Assembly: GCA_964561995.1 (NCBI GenBank)
Contig: CAZLQZ010000006.1
Coordinates: 13,316 to 77,315 of the forward strand
DNA length: 64,000 nucleotides
Direction of reading: 5' to 3'
Source of the DNA: JABIAG01 sp964561995
Lineage (GTDB): Archaea > Nanobdellota > Nanobdellia > Woesearchaeales > JABIAG01
The notes under the pieces are model-generated. The model searched no databases. It saw only the letters and a program-made list of their open reading frames with translations, and was not told the origin of the DNA. Made by a program: the position numbers and the translations under genes. How positions within the stretch are numbered: the first letter of the stretch is position 1; every line of letters starts with the position of its first letter. Shown here piece by piece: positions 15,428 through 24,175 of this stretch.

Positions 15428-16867
15428 ATGCCACTATTAACTAAATCCAAATATATCATCGGAATACAGTGCCCGAAGTATTTATGGATGGTTTTTCACG
15501 AGAAAGATAAGATTCCCGAACACGATAAATCAACCCAATTTCGTTTCGATCAAGGTAATTTAGTTGGCCAACTAGCTAAGAAGTTATACCCTGAAGGTAT
15601 CAATATATCAACCAAAGATTTTATGGGTAATATTAATCAAACAAGGATTTTAGTGGATAAACGTGCAACAATGTTTGAAGCTGGTTTTATGAACAATAGT
15701 TTATATTCACGAGTTGATATTCTTAAACCTGCACCTAAGGGACAGTGGGATATTATAGAAGTAAAATCTTCAACAAGTGTTAAAGATATTAATCTACACG
15801 ATATTTCCTTTCAAAAACATTGCTTAGAATGTTATGGGTTAAAGATTAGAAAATGTTTCTTAATGTATCTTAATAACAAATATATAAAAAAAGGAAAAAT
15901 AAGTCCTAAAAACTTATTTGTAACTGAAGAAATAACTGCATTTAAATATGTAAAAATAAAAGAAATGTTCGATATCATAAATTCTAATGTTAATCCTGAT
16001 ACAACAATAGGAAGACATTGTGCAGACCCTTACGGTTGTCCGTTAGAAGGAGAATGTTGGGGATTTTTACCTGAACAAAACGTGTTTGATTTGTACAGGG
16101 GAACTAATGCTGCTTTAGAATTATTTGAAAATGAAGTATTAGAAATAAAAAATATTCCTGAAGATTTCAAATTAAACGATAAACAAAGTATTCAAAAAAA
16201 TTGTGCCATAACCAATAAACCTTACATCCAAAAAGAAGGAATTAAAGATTTCATTAAAACTTTAAATTATCCTTTATACTATTTAGACTTTGAAACTCAT
16301 AGTCCAGCAATCCCAATTTATGATGGAATGAGACCTTATCAAAGAATTCCTTTCCAATTTTCTTTACATATTGTTCAAGAAGATGGCACTTCTTCACATC
16401 ATTCTTTTTTAGCAGAAGGAAAAGAAGATCCAAGACCAAAATTCTTAGAAGAATTAAAGAAATTACTTGATGATAAAGGAAGTATTGTTGTTTACAATCA
16501 AACATTTGAAATAAGTATGTTAAACGAATTAGCAGTGAGCTTTCCAGAATATAACGAAGTAATTAAACAATATAAGGATAGAATTGTAGACTTGCTAGTG
16601 CCTTTTAGAAACTTTCATTATTATCATCCAAAACAAGCAGGCTCAGCATCAATTAAGAAAGTTCTCCCTGCACTAACTGGTAAGAGTTATGATGACTTAG
16701 GAATTAATCAGGGCAATGATGCAAGCCTTTCTTTTGTACGTATGATCTTTGGTGAAGATTCTAAAGAAGAAAAAGATAAAATTAAAGCTGATTTAGAAAA
16801 GTATTGTAAACTTGATACTGAAGGGATGATTTGGATTGTTGATGAATTGAGAAAGTTAATTGAGTGA
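15428..16867 (+). CDS. DUF2779 protein: Cas4-like nuclease fused to DnaQ-like exonuclease domain
   Basis: A 479-residue protein with two nuclease-like parts. The N-terminal 220 residues resemble a PD-(D/E)XK (Cas4/RecB-like) domain, with a first Cys in GIQCPKYLW, the catalytic-type motif WDIIEVKSST and a late Cys group (HCADPYGCPLEGECWGF) that could hold an iron-sulfur cluster. The C-terminal part begins YYLDFETHSPAI, a DEDD exonuclease first motif, and continues with VYNQTFEISML and a final CKLDTEGM. This matches DUF2779 family architecture. No CRISPR array or other cas gene is nearby, so a general DNA repair or defence role is more likely. Confidence 0.85.
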   Translation: MPLLTKSKYIIGIQCPKYLWMVFHEKDKIPEHDKSTQFRFDQGNLVGQLAKKLYPEGINISTKDFMGNINQTRILVDKRATMFEAGFMNNSLYSRVDILKPAPKGQWDIIEVKSSTSVKDINLHDISFQKHCLECYGLKIRKCFLMYLNNKYIKKGKISPKNLFVTEEITAFKYVKIKEMFDIINSNVNPDTTIGRHCADPYGCPLEGECWGFLPEQNVFDLYRGTNAALELFENEVLEIKNIPEDFKLNDKQSIQKNCAITNKPYIQKEGIKDFIKTLNYPLYYLDFETHSPAIPIYDGMRPYQRIPFQFSLHIVQEDGTSSHHSFLAEGKEDPRPKFLEELKKLLDDKGSIVVYNQTFEISMLNELAVSFPEYNEVIKQYKDRIVDLLVPFRNFHYYHPKQAGSASIKKVLPALTGKSYDDLGINQGNDASLSFVRMIFGEDSKEEKDKIKADLEKYCKLDTEGMIWIVDELRKLIE

Positions 16868-16871
16868 ACGT

Positions 16872-17378
16872 TTATTGAACTGTTATTTCTAAATACTCTT
16901 GAATATTTTCATGAAAAGATATTTCACATGCATAAATTCCTGGAACTTCATTTGTTAATCCAATCATAATTGGAACCTTTTTAGATTGTTTAGAAGGAAT
17001 ACTGGTAGGGGCATTTTGATATGTGGGATTTATTCCTACACATTCTAAATTTATTGCTGGTTTTATTTCTTCTTCATTTGGATTGAAAACATAAGTCAAC
17101 AGTAAATTATCTTTATCATTCTTAAAAGTTAATTCATTCCCTCCATTGGGTATGGTGATCAAGTCTGATTCTGTTGCTGGAATAGCGTCAACATATTCTA
17201 TTGGTTGAAGTTTTGTAGTTTCAAAAGTTTTTACTCCAGATTTAACAAATAAAACCTTAAAACCTAATCCCGCAATTAAGAGTAATGCAACAACAATTAT
17301 GGTTATAATTGGAACTTTGAATGATTTCTTCTTAAAAAATTCATTAATTTGATTAAGATTATATCCACTCTTAACCAT
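16872..17378 (-). CDS. Single-TM protein with extracellular beta-sandwich-like domain (168 aa)
   Basis: I place the start at ATG 17378 (MVKSGYNLNQ), which overlaps the stop of the ASCH remnant by 8 nt; ATG 17408 is an alternative. One membrane segment (PIITIIVVALLLIAGLGFKVLFV) follows a basic N-terminus, and the rest is beta-rich with two cysteines, ending in YACEISFHENIQEYLEITV. This resembles an Ig-like surface domain. It converges with the DUF2779 gene, 4 bp apart. Function unknown. Confidence 0.65.
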   Translation of the reverse strand: MVKSGYNLNQINEFFKKKSFKVPIITIIVVALLLIAGLGFKVLFVKSGVKTFETTKLQPIEYVDAIPATESDLITIPNGGNELTFKNDKDNLLLTYVFNPNEEEIKPAINLECVGINPTYQNAPTSIPSKQSKKVPIMIGLTNEVPGIYACEISFHENIQEYLEITVQ

Positions 17379-17583
17379 CTTCTTTTTTATCAATTCCTTT
17401 GCATTCAACTCTCATAAATGGTGCATCTTTATTATAACCATTTTTAAAATGTATTTCATCATAAGATTTACTCAAACGAACATCCCAATATGGTTTTATT
17501 TCTCTATATTCTATTTTTTTCTTTTCTGAAGCAATTTTTTCAAACCATTTTTTGTGTAAAGTTAAATGTAAAATCTTCCTAAT
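17371..17583 (-). pseudogene. ASCH-domain remnant without a canonical start
   Basis: The complement strand holds an uninterrupted reading frame that clearly encodes the core of an ASCH domain: LHLTLHKKWFEKIAS, KIEYREIKPYWDVRL and FKNGYNKDAPFMRVECKG. ASCH domains bind RNA or modified nucleosides. Family members usually begin M-K-x-L-H-L, but here the codons before KILHL are ATT AGG, with no ATG, GTG or TTG. The frame stops soon after MRVECKG, where family members continue for another 25-30 residues. Both ends look degraded. A TATA-like TTTATAAA at 17602-17609 sits at leaderless distance from the ATT, so translation from ATT is not excluded. Confidence 0.65.
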
Positions 17584-17756
17584 CTTAAAAAATGAATTTC
17601 ATTTATAAATTTAGCTTATATTATTTTATTCAAAACTTATTAGATTAGATAAGTTGGATTCTACTTTTTAAAAAAAACAATCTCAAAGTACAAGAATGTT
17701 TGATTATTTGTAAAACGGAGGATTTAACTACTTTCAAGTAACTGCACTTCATTAAC

Positions 17757-17764
17757 TTTATATA
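17757..17764 (+). promoter_or_regulatory. TATA box of the histidine phosphatase gene
   Basis: TTTATATA centred about 25 nt before ATG 17786, the leaderless spacing seen across the window. The interval 17584-17756 holds no gene; a GGAGG at 17718-17722 is not followed by a start codon. Confidence 0.55.
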
Positions 17765-17785
17765 TTAGTTAATCTTTCTTTTGTT

Positions 17786-18532
17786 ATGGTCGAACAAACA
17801 ATATACTTGTTAAGACATGGTCAAACATATTGGAATGCCGAATCTAAGAAAAAACATCAAACTCATTCTAATGGTATTGGTAATTTATTATCTTTAAAAG
17901 GAATTGAACAGGCAAAAACTGCTGCTCAAATTTTGAAAGGTGTAGAATTGCATTATGCTTTTCATACTCCTTTAACAAGATCTAAACAAACTTTAAATGA
18001 AGTTATTAAATATCATCCCAGTTTATGTGTTTTTGAAAAACCAGAATTAAATGAATTATCATTGGCTTTTCTTGATGGAATGACTCAGGATGAATGGGAA
18101 AAAGAGTTTCCAGAAACAAAAGCACTTTATGATGCTAGAAAAAAAGATAAATTTGGGTGTAAACTTCCTGATGAAGATTATTCTGCATGTTTTAAAAAAG
18201 CTAAACAAATTGCAGAAGCGAATGGAGAACCTATGAAAATAATTCCAAATTGGGAAAACTATGCTGATGTTATGAAAAGAACAAAAGAAAGTTTTATTGA
18301 TAAATTGGATGTTCTTGGGAATTGTTCAATTTTAGTTTCAGGACATCAAGGATTAAATCGGTCTTTACTTGGTAATTTTTTAATTAATTCAAATTATATT
18401 TCTCAAGCAAATGAAATTGTTAATTTAGAAACACCTAATGCCGTGATTTTTAGAATAAATGCTTCTTCTGATGGAGTTAAACTTTATCATAATATTGGTA
18501 ATGGTTGGATTGAAGGTTTTGTTAAAAACTAA
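17786..18532 (+). CDS. Histidine phosphatase family (phosphoglycerate mutase-like)
   Basis: A 248-residue protein with the catalytic LLRHGQTYWN motif near residue 8, the LSLKGIEQAKTAAQIL block, a second active-site segment (HTPLTRSKQT) and the late histidine in VSGHQGLNRSLL. Family members transfer or hydrolyse phosphate through a phosphohistidine. Without the cofactor-dependent mutase hallmarks I favour a phosphatase over a glycolytic mutase. The stop overlaps the convergent small gene by 4 nt. Confidence 0.88.
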   Translation: MVEQTIYLLRHGQTYWNAESKKKHQTHSNGIGNLLSLKGIEQAKTAAQILKGVELHYAFHTPLTRSKQTLNEVIKYHPSLCVFEKPELNELSLAFLDGMTQDEWEKEFPETKALYDARKKDKFGCKLPDEDYSACFKKAKQIAEANGEPMKIIPNWENYADVMKRTKESFIDKLDVLGNCSILVSGHQGLNRSLLGNFLINSNYISQANEIVNLETPNAVIFRINASSDGVKLYHNIGNGWIEGFVKN

Positions 18533-18744
18533 TTTTTCTCTTTTTTATAACCATGTTTACACATATATGCGATAACACATATAGATTGAAGTGCCATAGA
18601 ACCAACAAACATTTTTCCAACTAGTTTATCCAATCCGCTCACTTCACTAGAAATATAAGTTTGTTTTTTTTCAACTACTTCATTGCTTTGAGCATACGGT
18701 AATAATGCTAAACTACTTATCGCTATCATTCTTTTGTAATTCAT
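18529..18744 (-). CDS. Small membrane or secreted protein (71 aa)
   Basis: Begins MNYKRMIAISSLALLPYAQS, a signal-peptide-like or first membrane segment, then a short loop and a second hydrophobic stretch (FVGSMALQSICVIAYMC) with a basic tail (KHGYKKEKN). No family is recognised. It converges with the phosphatase gene and has little upstream space before the divergent next gene. Confidence 0.5.
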   Translation of the reverse strand: MNYKRMIAISSLALLPYAQSNEVVEKKQTYISSEVSGLDKLVGKMFVGSMALQSICVIAYMCKHGYKKEKN

Positions 18745-18876
18745 TAAAATGGTGAATGTATGTTGATTTATAAAATTTCTTTAGAAAAATTAATCCTGAA
18801 CTTCTCTAATGCTAGACCTACTTCATCTACATTTTTAATTTTAAGTATATTTTTGTATTTCTTTCTACAACACACC

Positions 18877-18884
18877 TTATTATA
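18877..18884 (+). promoter_or_regulatory. TATA box supporting the start at 18907
   Basis: TTATTATA centred about 26 nt before ATG 18907, well inside a longer open frame starting at 18760. It supports the shorter gene. Confidence 0.45.
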
Positions 18885-18906
18885 CTATCTTATCTTTCTT
18901 CAAATT

Positions 18907-19320
18907 ATGAAATACGAATTAATATCTCGTGGGACTAAAAATGTTTTTAGATGTGAAGATACAAAACAACTTTTTAAGATTGATGGACTGGATATTGAAT
19001 CAGCAATAAAAAAGCATGAGTTTTTGAAAGTTTTTAGAAATCCTAGTTGTGAAAATGATTGCGCTGATGTTGAATATTTATGTTCTACTCAAGTCGATAG
19101 TCGTGATATGCTTTGTGGCGAGGGATATTATATGGCGGTTTACAAATGTTTTGATTGTAGTTCATATTGGATAAATGGAATTTATTGTGATTCGATTATG
19201 CCTGATTTTGATGCATATCGTAAAATTAAAATTTCTTGGAATAAAGATGAAGATGTTTTAGTACAGTTAGTAAGGAATATGAGGGGTAGTATTAATACTT
19301 CTCTTTTAAAACACTTATAA
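18907..19320 (+). CDS. Cysteine-rich hypothetical protein (137 aa)
   Basis: The start at 18907 (MKYELISRGTKNVFRC) is preferred to an upstream ATG because the TATA-like element lies about 26 nt before it. The added upstream residues would also be an unlikely hydrophobic extension. The protein has about nine cysteines in its middle, including CENDCADVEYLC and CFDCSSYWINGIYCDS, which suggests metal binding. Family unknown; soluble. Confidence 0.55.
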   Translation: MKYELISRGTKNVFRCEDTKQLFKIDGLDIESAIKKHEFLKVFRNPSCENDCADVEYLCSTQVDSRDMLCGEGYYMAVYKCFDCSSYWINGIYCDSIMPDFDAYRKIKISWNKDEDVLVQLVRNMRGSINTSLLKHL

Positions 19321-19394
19321 TTTGGTTTTTAATAATTAATGGTGTACTTTATTCCCACAAAGTTTTTAATATAATAAATTATTAAATATATGGC

Positions 19395-19934
19395 ATGGTT
19401 TTGGAAGTAACGTTAACTGATAATGATGGACAATGGGAAGTAAATGGTTTGCTTGATAATTATTCTGTGCATTCTATTTCAAGATACAATGAAAAAATTT
19501 TTGTTATTGCAGGCTATTACCCTGATTTTTTGGGTAAGATTTCTACAATAAAATTCAGAATCGAAGAAATTAAGATTCATAACACTGGATTTGAAAGATT
19601 TAAATGTAAAATTCTTGGATCAGAACTTCCTTATAAACGTATTCAAAAATTATCTGATGAAATTAATAACTTACAAAGAAGAGAAAAAAGTCCTGAATAT
19701 GTAGCTTTTTCTGGAACAGATAAACTAGTAGAAAAAGAAACTCAATATTACATAAGAGAATCTTCAAATGTTATTGGTTTTAGGTTTCATGAATCAAAAT
19801 TAAATACTCATTTAGTTATGCCATTAAATCCTAAACGTCCTATGAAATTTAGACAGTCTTACATAAATTATCAAGGTTTTAGTGATCATGATTTAGAAGT
19901 TTTAGTTAATAATGGTCATCAAGTTTTAAATTAA
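19395..19934 (+). CDS. Hypothetical protein (179 aa)
   Basis: A soluble protein with a beta-rich N-terminal half (VTLTDNDGQWEVNGLL) and a later helical and basic segment. No motif or family is recognised. An AT-rich TATA-like stretch is centred about 26 nt before the ATG. The last codons overlap a convergent membrane protein gene by 4 nt. Confidence 0.55.
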   Translation: MVLEVTLTDNDGQWEVNGLLDNYSVHSISRYNEKIFVIAGYYPDFLGKISTIKFRIEEIKIHNTGFERFKCKILGSELPYKRIQKLSDEINNLQRREKSPEYVAFSGTDKLVEKETQYYIRESSNVIGFRFHESKLNTHLVMPLNPKRPMKFRQSYINYQGFSDHDLEVLVNNGHQVLN

Positions 19935-20266
19935 CTAACAAAAAAATAAGTAATAATTCCAATTATTAGTATAATAGATGCAAATGTTAATCCTACAATT
20001 TTAATCTTTTTTTCTTTTTTAGTAAGATCTTTCCATTTCTTTCTTTTTTTTCTCCAGTTATCTCTGTTAATTAATCCTGCAATAAATAATGCTAAACCCG
20101 GAATCCATAATGCTTTGTTATCAAATATAATTCCTATTACTAACCATATTAGTCCAATTACAAACATTGTATAATAATCCACTTTTGCTTTTGACTTTTT
20201 AGTAAAAAAAATTCCTAGTGCTAAAAGAATTAATATTATAATCATAACAATAATTAACCAAGCCAT
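19931..20266 (-). CDS. Small membrane protein with four segments (111 aa)
   Basis: Hydrophobic segments at about residues 3-22, 33-45, 50-65 and 90-109, with a strongly basic loop (RDNWRKKRKKWKDLTKKEKK) between the third and fourth. The alternation suggests a compact four-helix bundle with the basic loop inside the cell. A TATA-like CTTTAAAATA lies about 24 nt before the ATG. No function can be assigned. Confidence 0.6.
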   Translation of the reverse strand: MAWLIIVMIIILILLALGIFFTKKSKAKVDYYTMFVIGLIWLVIGIIFDNKALWIPGLALFIAGLINRDNWRKKRKKWKDLTKKEKKIKIVGLTFASIILIIGIITYFFVS

Positions 20267-20300
20267 AATGTGTTTAATATTTTAAAGTTTATATGTTTTT

Positions 20301-20951
20301 TTATTCCCATGGAATATACTTATTTGGAGTTGAAAGTTTCATTTCAGTTTCCAATCCTTTAATATTATCTTGAGTGTCGTAATAATTAATTTCTATTCCT
20401 GTTCCATAAAGTTTATTTTTCCAATTTAATAAGTTTTCAAGAGAATATTTTCTTCCTTCACCATTTTGATGAAAAAAGATTTCAAATTCATTAATTCTTC
20501 CAAGATAAATTCCACAATGTTTTCTTTGATAATCTTCATTCCATATTAATTCTACAACACAACCTGGAATGGGATATTCACATCTTGGTAAAGTTTTAAG
20601 TAAAGTTCTAAATGCTCCTTTTCCAATAAATCCTGGACCTGATTTAGGTAAATGGACTCCATCCTTAACAGGTAAATCAAAGTACCAATTTTCATGATTT
20701 TTTTTAATCCACTGTTCATAAATTAATTGTTCTTTATTTAAAACATGTGCAATCATTCCTCTTGAGTTTGGTTTGACGTGAGAATTTATATTTTGTTTAC
20801 CAAACTCTGGATGACAGATTAAATCCATAATTCTTGATTCATAAGGGGTATTAGCCAGTAATTCAATTAATATCTCTTCTTTTGTTAATATATGTTGATA
20901 TATAAGTAATTGGGGTAATTTAGCAATTCCCAGGGTGCTTTTGAAATTCAT
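20301..20951 (-). CDS. Hypothetical protein, possible NlpC/P60- or CHAP-like fold (216 aa)
   Basis: The start at ATG 20951 (MNFKSTLGIAKLP) is chosen because TTTATATA at 20973-20980 is centred about 26 nt before it; a GTG at 20993 would lie upstream of that promoter. The C-terminal half has a Cys-then-His layout (PGCVVELIWN, KHCGIYLGR, FFHQNGEGRKYSLENLL) that recalls NlpC/P60 or CHAP cysteine peptidases and amidases. I cannot confirm the catalytic triad. No signal peptide is visible, so a cell wall role is doubtful. Confidence 0.5.
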   Translation of the reverse strand: MNFKSTLGIAKLPQLLIYQHILTKEEILIELLANTPYESRIMDLICHPEFGKQNINSHVKPNSRGMIAHVLNKEQLIYEQWIKKNHENWYFDLPVKDGVHLPKSGPGFIGKGAFRTLLKTLPRCEYPIPGCVVELIWNEDYQRKHCGIYLGRINEFEIFFHQNGEGRKYSLENLLNWKNKLYGTGIEINYYDTQDNIKGLETEMKLSTPNKYIPWE

Positions 20952-20972
20952 GACTGAATTAAATTGGGTTTC

Positions 20973-20980
20973 TATATAAA
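20973..20980 (-). promoter_or_regulatory. TATA box deciding the start at 20951
   Basis: The complement strand reads TTTATATA inside the longer open frame that begins with GTG 20993, centred about 26 nt before ATG 20951. Confidence 0.5.
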
Positions 20981-21053
20981 TCTTATCCAACACTACTTAA
21001 AAGTAACAACACAATCAAAACATTTAAATATGAGTTATACATTACTTTAATCT

Positions 21054-21827
21054 ATGAAGTTATTATTAAGTATTTTAACATCTATAGGATTTTTAATAAC
21101 CTTTACCCTATTCTTATTTTATGTTCCAGATATTGAAGCTACAGGCATGACTATTGTTTCTGGAGCTCATAGAGGTAATTCAATAAATTATACTGAGAAT
21201 TCAGTTTTAGCAATTTATGACGCCACAATTAATCCTAAATACGATTTTGTTGAATTTGATGTTCAATACACTAAAGATATGGTTCCAGTAGTTTTTCATG
21301 ATTATACTTTAACTAGGTTACATAAAATTCCATTTACTGTTTCAAGTTTAACATATGATCAATTAAAAGAACTTTCACACAATACTATTCCAACTTTTGA
21401 AGAAGTAATGAGTATAATTGGAAATAGAAAAGATATTAATATTGAAATTAAACCTGTTGATGATAAGTTAGATATTCAACTTACAGATTATACTATTAAA
21501 TATTGTGAAGACCATGGTATAAAACAAAATATTATTTTGAGTAGTATATCAAAGGATGTTGTACGTTATGTTTCAGAAAATCATCCCGAAATTCCTACTG
21601 GATTAATTTATTTTGTACACCCCGTTACATATTTACATTTTGATAGTTTAGTTTTAGATTTATATAAAGAAGTGGATGAAGTTGGTGCGGATTATCTTAT
21701 GATGCATGGTGTTAATGTAAGAGATAAAAAATTGTTTGAATTAAAACCAGATAACATTACTTTAGTATTTTGGTATTTTACTGATGAAATGATAATTATA
21801 GAAGATTATGACGATGTTATTTGGTAA
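21054..21827 (+). CDS. Membrane-anchored glycerophosphodiester phosphodiesterase
   Basis: A 257-residue GDPD-family protein: an N-terminal membrane anchor (residues 3-24), then a TIM barrel with the HR pair (H39, R40 in SGAHRGN), EFDVQ (E67, D69), FHDYTLTR (H82) and NIEIKP. These are the metal and catalytic residues. The enzyme hydrolyses glycerophosphodiesters to glycerol phosphate and alcohol, probably outside the membrane. TTTAAATA at 21023-21030 is about 27 nt before the ATG. Archaeal lipids contain glycerol-1-phosphate, so the natural substrate may be a glycan or phospholipid headgroup. Confidence 0.9.
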   Translation: MKLLLSILTSIGFLITFTLFLFYVPDIEATGMTIVSGAHRGNSINYTENSVLAIYDATINPKYDFVEFDVQYTKDMVPVVFHDYTLTRLHKIPFTVSSLTYDQLKELSHNTIPTFEEVMSIIGNRKDINIEIKPVDDKLDIQLTDYTIKYCEDHGIKQNIILSSISKDVVRYVSENHPEIPTGLIYFVHPVTYLHFDSLVLDLYKEVDEVGADYLMMHGVNVRDKKLFELKPDNITLVFWYFTDEMIIIEDYDDVIW

Positions 21828-21833
21828 ATAACT

Positions 21834-23237
21834 TTAATTATGATTTCTTTTTCTTATTATTGCTCTTCTTAATTTGAATGCGATTAATTTGTGAGATAGT
21901 TTATTTTTTAAAATTTTAAGATTATGATTTACATAATTTTGTTTTAATTTATCATTATTAATTATTTTAATAACTTCATCTACTTTCTCAATTTCAAATT
22001 TATCTAGTGAAACGCATTTAAATCCAAATTGTGCTATGTCTTTTATAAATACAGGATATGTGTACAATATCGGTACTAATCCTCCTGCCATAACTTCCAA
22101 TAAATTATTTCCAAAACCTTCAATTTCACTAAAATAAGTTGATACTCCTCCCAATCTTGCAATGATTGATGGGAATTCTGCAAATCTAATTTCAGTTTTA
22201 AAATCTTCATTAAAAACTAAGAAGAATTTAGTAGTGTTATATTGTTTAGATAATTTATTATTTAATTTTTTAAGTTCTTTTTTGTATGTTGTATCTAATT
22301 TTCCAGTATGTCCTGAAATAAAGAAAATCATTGCTTTTTTATCTAATTTGGAATGTAATTCATATGCATATTTTAATGCAAAATCGATTCTTTTTCTTGG
22401 AACAATTCTTGTATGTTGTAAACAAAATTGGGTATCTTCTAATGTTAAATTTTCTTTTTTTAACATTTCCCATATTTTAAAATCTTCTAAGAATTTTTCA
22501 ACTCTTTCTTTAAATTCATCCTTTCTTAATTCGCTGTAATTGTTAATTACTGCAGTTGCAGTATTATAAACAACATCATAATTAAGTAATATATCTTTGT
22601 GTAATTCTTCATAATATTTTCTTGCTAATTCATATTGCATTGAATTAATAAACAAGATATATTCGACATATTTACTTGGAACGCCTTCATCTAAGTATCC
22701 TTTTACATCAGGAGAAGGATTTTCAAATTTCGGTCTTTCTAAATGTGAATCGTGCCACCATAAAACATATTTTGGTGTTGATTTATTATTTTTTATTGCA
22801 TCTCGATAATATCTTGCAAGAGCAACTGGTCCAATAAAATTAACAGGATGCGAGTAATTATGAATTATTAAAATATCAATTTTCTTTTTTTCAATCCATT
22901 GGGTAATTTCTTCTTGTGCATTTTGTATTGCTTTTTCAATTTCTTCATAACAATTAACATAACCTTTTGAGAAATTATGAACCATTTTTTTATTTAATTT
23001 ATTACCATGCCATAAAATTTTTCTTTGTGTAATTTGTTTAGATTTTTTTCCAGATTTACCAATCAAATAATAAATATTAGAAGCAGGAATATTAAGATAT
23101 TCTTTCATTGCATATTCTACTTGGTCCATAACAATAGAAACACCGTCCTCAAAACCAAATTGAGAATGAATAACACCATAATTTAATGATGGAATTTGTT
23201 TTTTAGTAAATTTCATTAATATTTTAATTAATTTCAT
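21834..23237 (-). CDS. GT4-like glycosyltransferase (GT-B fold)
   Basis: A 467-residue cytoplasmic protein. The C-terminal half has the donor-binding EX7E-type motif (SEIEGFGNNLLEVMAGG), preceded by an RIVPRKRIDFALKYA segment typical of GT4 enzymes, and the middle has WWHDSHLERP. It probably transfers a sugar from a nucleotide sugar to a lipid-linked or protein glycan. No other glycosyltransferase is adjacent; it is transcribed alone, converging with GDPD. ATG 23216 is an alternative start. Confidence 0.8.
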   Translation of the reverse strand: MKLIKILMKFTKKQIPSLNYGVIHSQFGFEDGVSIVMDQVEYAMKEYLNIPASNIYYLIGKSGKKSKQITQRKILWHGNKLNKKMVHNFSKGYVNCYEEIEKAIQNAQEEITQWIEKKKIDILIIHNYSHPVNFIGPVALARYYRDAIKNNKSTPKYVLWWHDSHLERPKFENPSPDVKGYLDEGVPSKYVEYILFINSMQYELARKYYEELHKDILLNYDVVYNTATAVINNYSELRKDEFKERVEKFLEDFKIWEMLKKENLTLEDTQFCLQHTRIVPRKRIDFALKYAYELHSKLDKKAMIFFISGHTGKLDTTYKKELKKLNNKLSKQYNTTKFFLVFNEDFKTEIRFAEFPSIIARLGGVSTYFSEIEGFGNNLLEVMAGGLVPILYTYPVFIKDIAQFGFKCVSLDKFEIEKVDEVIKIINNDKLKQNYVNHNLKILKNKLSHKLIAFKLRRAIIRKRNHN

Positions 23238-23337
23238 CCTTTAAAAATATTTTCAAAATTAAACTTGACCGGCAAATTGTTTTAAATTAATATTAATCAT
23301 ATAAAACCTTATTAATTAATAATCATTTTAATCTTTT

Positions 23338-23679
23338 ATGCCTAATGAATTTAAAAATGAAGATTTGCAGAAATTATATGATGTTTTAAATAAAAATGGT
23401 ATAACTCTAAAAGATACTTTTCAATCTATTTCTACCACTTTGGAAGTTGTTGATTTTATTCCTAGAGGCACTTTAAATACTCTTGTTTTAGAACCAATTG
23501 AAGCAGATTATTTAGCAGAGTATAGAATTGATAAAAGATGTCCTTGGTCAATGAAATCATCTCATTTTGGAATAACCCTTTTTTCAAGTTATGGTACAAA
23601 TCAAGAAAAAAATCTGGTTTATGACGGTCTTCATTCAGTTATTTTAAGATATGAAAAAAGAAATGAAGAAGATAGTTAA
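23338..23679 (+). CDS. Hypothetical protein (113 aa)
   Basis: A small soluble protein starting MPNEFKNEDLQKLYDVLNK. It has mixed helix and beta content and no recognised domain. The next gene, a winged-helix regulator, starts 43 nt downstream with its own TATA element, so the two are probably separate units. Confidence 0.5.
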   Translation: MPNEFKNEDLQKLYDVLNKNGITLKDTFQSISTTLEVVDFIPRGTLNTLVLEPIEADYLAEYRIDKRCPWSMKSSHFGITLFSSYGTNQEKNLVYDGLHSVILRYEKRNEEDS

Positions 23680-23722
23680 TTTTCCAAAAATTATATAAAT
23701 AATACAATCTATATTTATAATT

Positions 23723-24127
23723 ATGAGATTCAGTCACAAAATTACAATTATTAATGTAAGAAGGCCAAAAGAGTCTGATGTGAATGAAGATTTACAATAT
23801 TTTGGATCTTCTTTAGGACTGTTTGGATTAAGAGATAAAGATAAATCATGTTATAGAATTTTTCTTGAGTTGTTAAAAGCAGCAAAATTAAAGGGTGGTT
23901 TTTCTTCAGATGAATTAGCTTTTAGATTAAATTTAACTCGTGGAACTGTAGTTCATCATTTAAACAAATTAATGGAAGCTGGAATTGCAATTAATGTTAA
24001 AAATCGTTATTATCTTAGAGAAGAAAATCTACAAATAGTTGTTCAAGCAATAAAAAGTGATTTAGAACAATCTATGGATGAATTAACTAATCTTGCTAAA
24101 GAGATTGACGACTGGATGGGATTGTAG
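23723..24127 (+). CDS. ArsR-like winged helix-turn-helix regulator
   Basis: A 134-residue protein with the helix-turn-helix in GFSSDELAFRLNLTRGTVVHHLNKLMEAGI and the wing in NRYYLREENL, then a C-terminal dimerisation-like helix. It has a TATA-like TATATAAA about 27 nt before the ATG. It sits directly upstream of, and in the same direction as, the MoxR/DUF58/VWA operon, 48 bp away, and is a candidate regulator of it; that link is inferred from position. Confidence 0.78.
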   Translation: MRFSHKITIINVRRPKESDVNEDLQYFGSSLGLFGLRDKDKSCYRIFLELLKAAKLKGGFSSDELAFRLNLTRGTVVHHLNKLMEAGIAINVKNRYYLREENLQIVVQAIKSDLEQSMDELTNLAKEIDDWMGL

Positions 24128-24175
24128 TTTTAATATTTCATAAACTTTTTAAACCGATTTGTTAGTTTTTTTATT

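Noticed and set aside
18760..18906. N-terminal 49-residue hydrophobic extension of the 18907 gene
   Set aside because: The TATA-like element at 18877-18884 lies inside it, and the shorter start fits the leaderless spacing.
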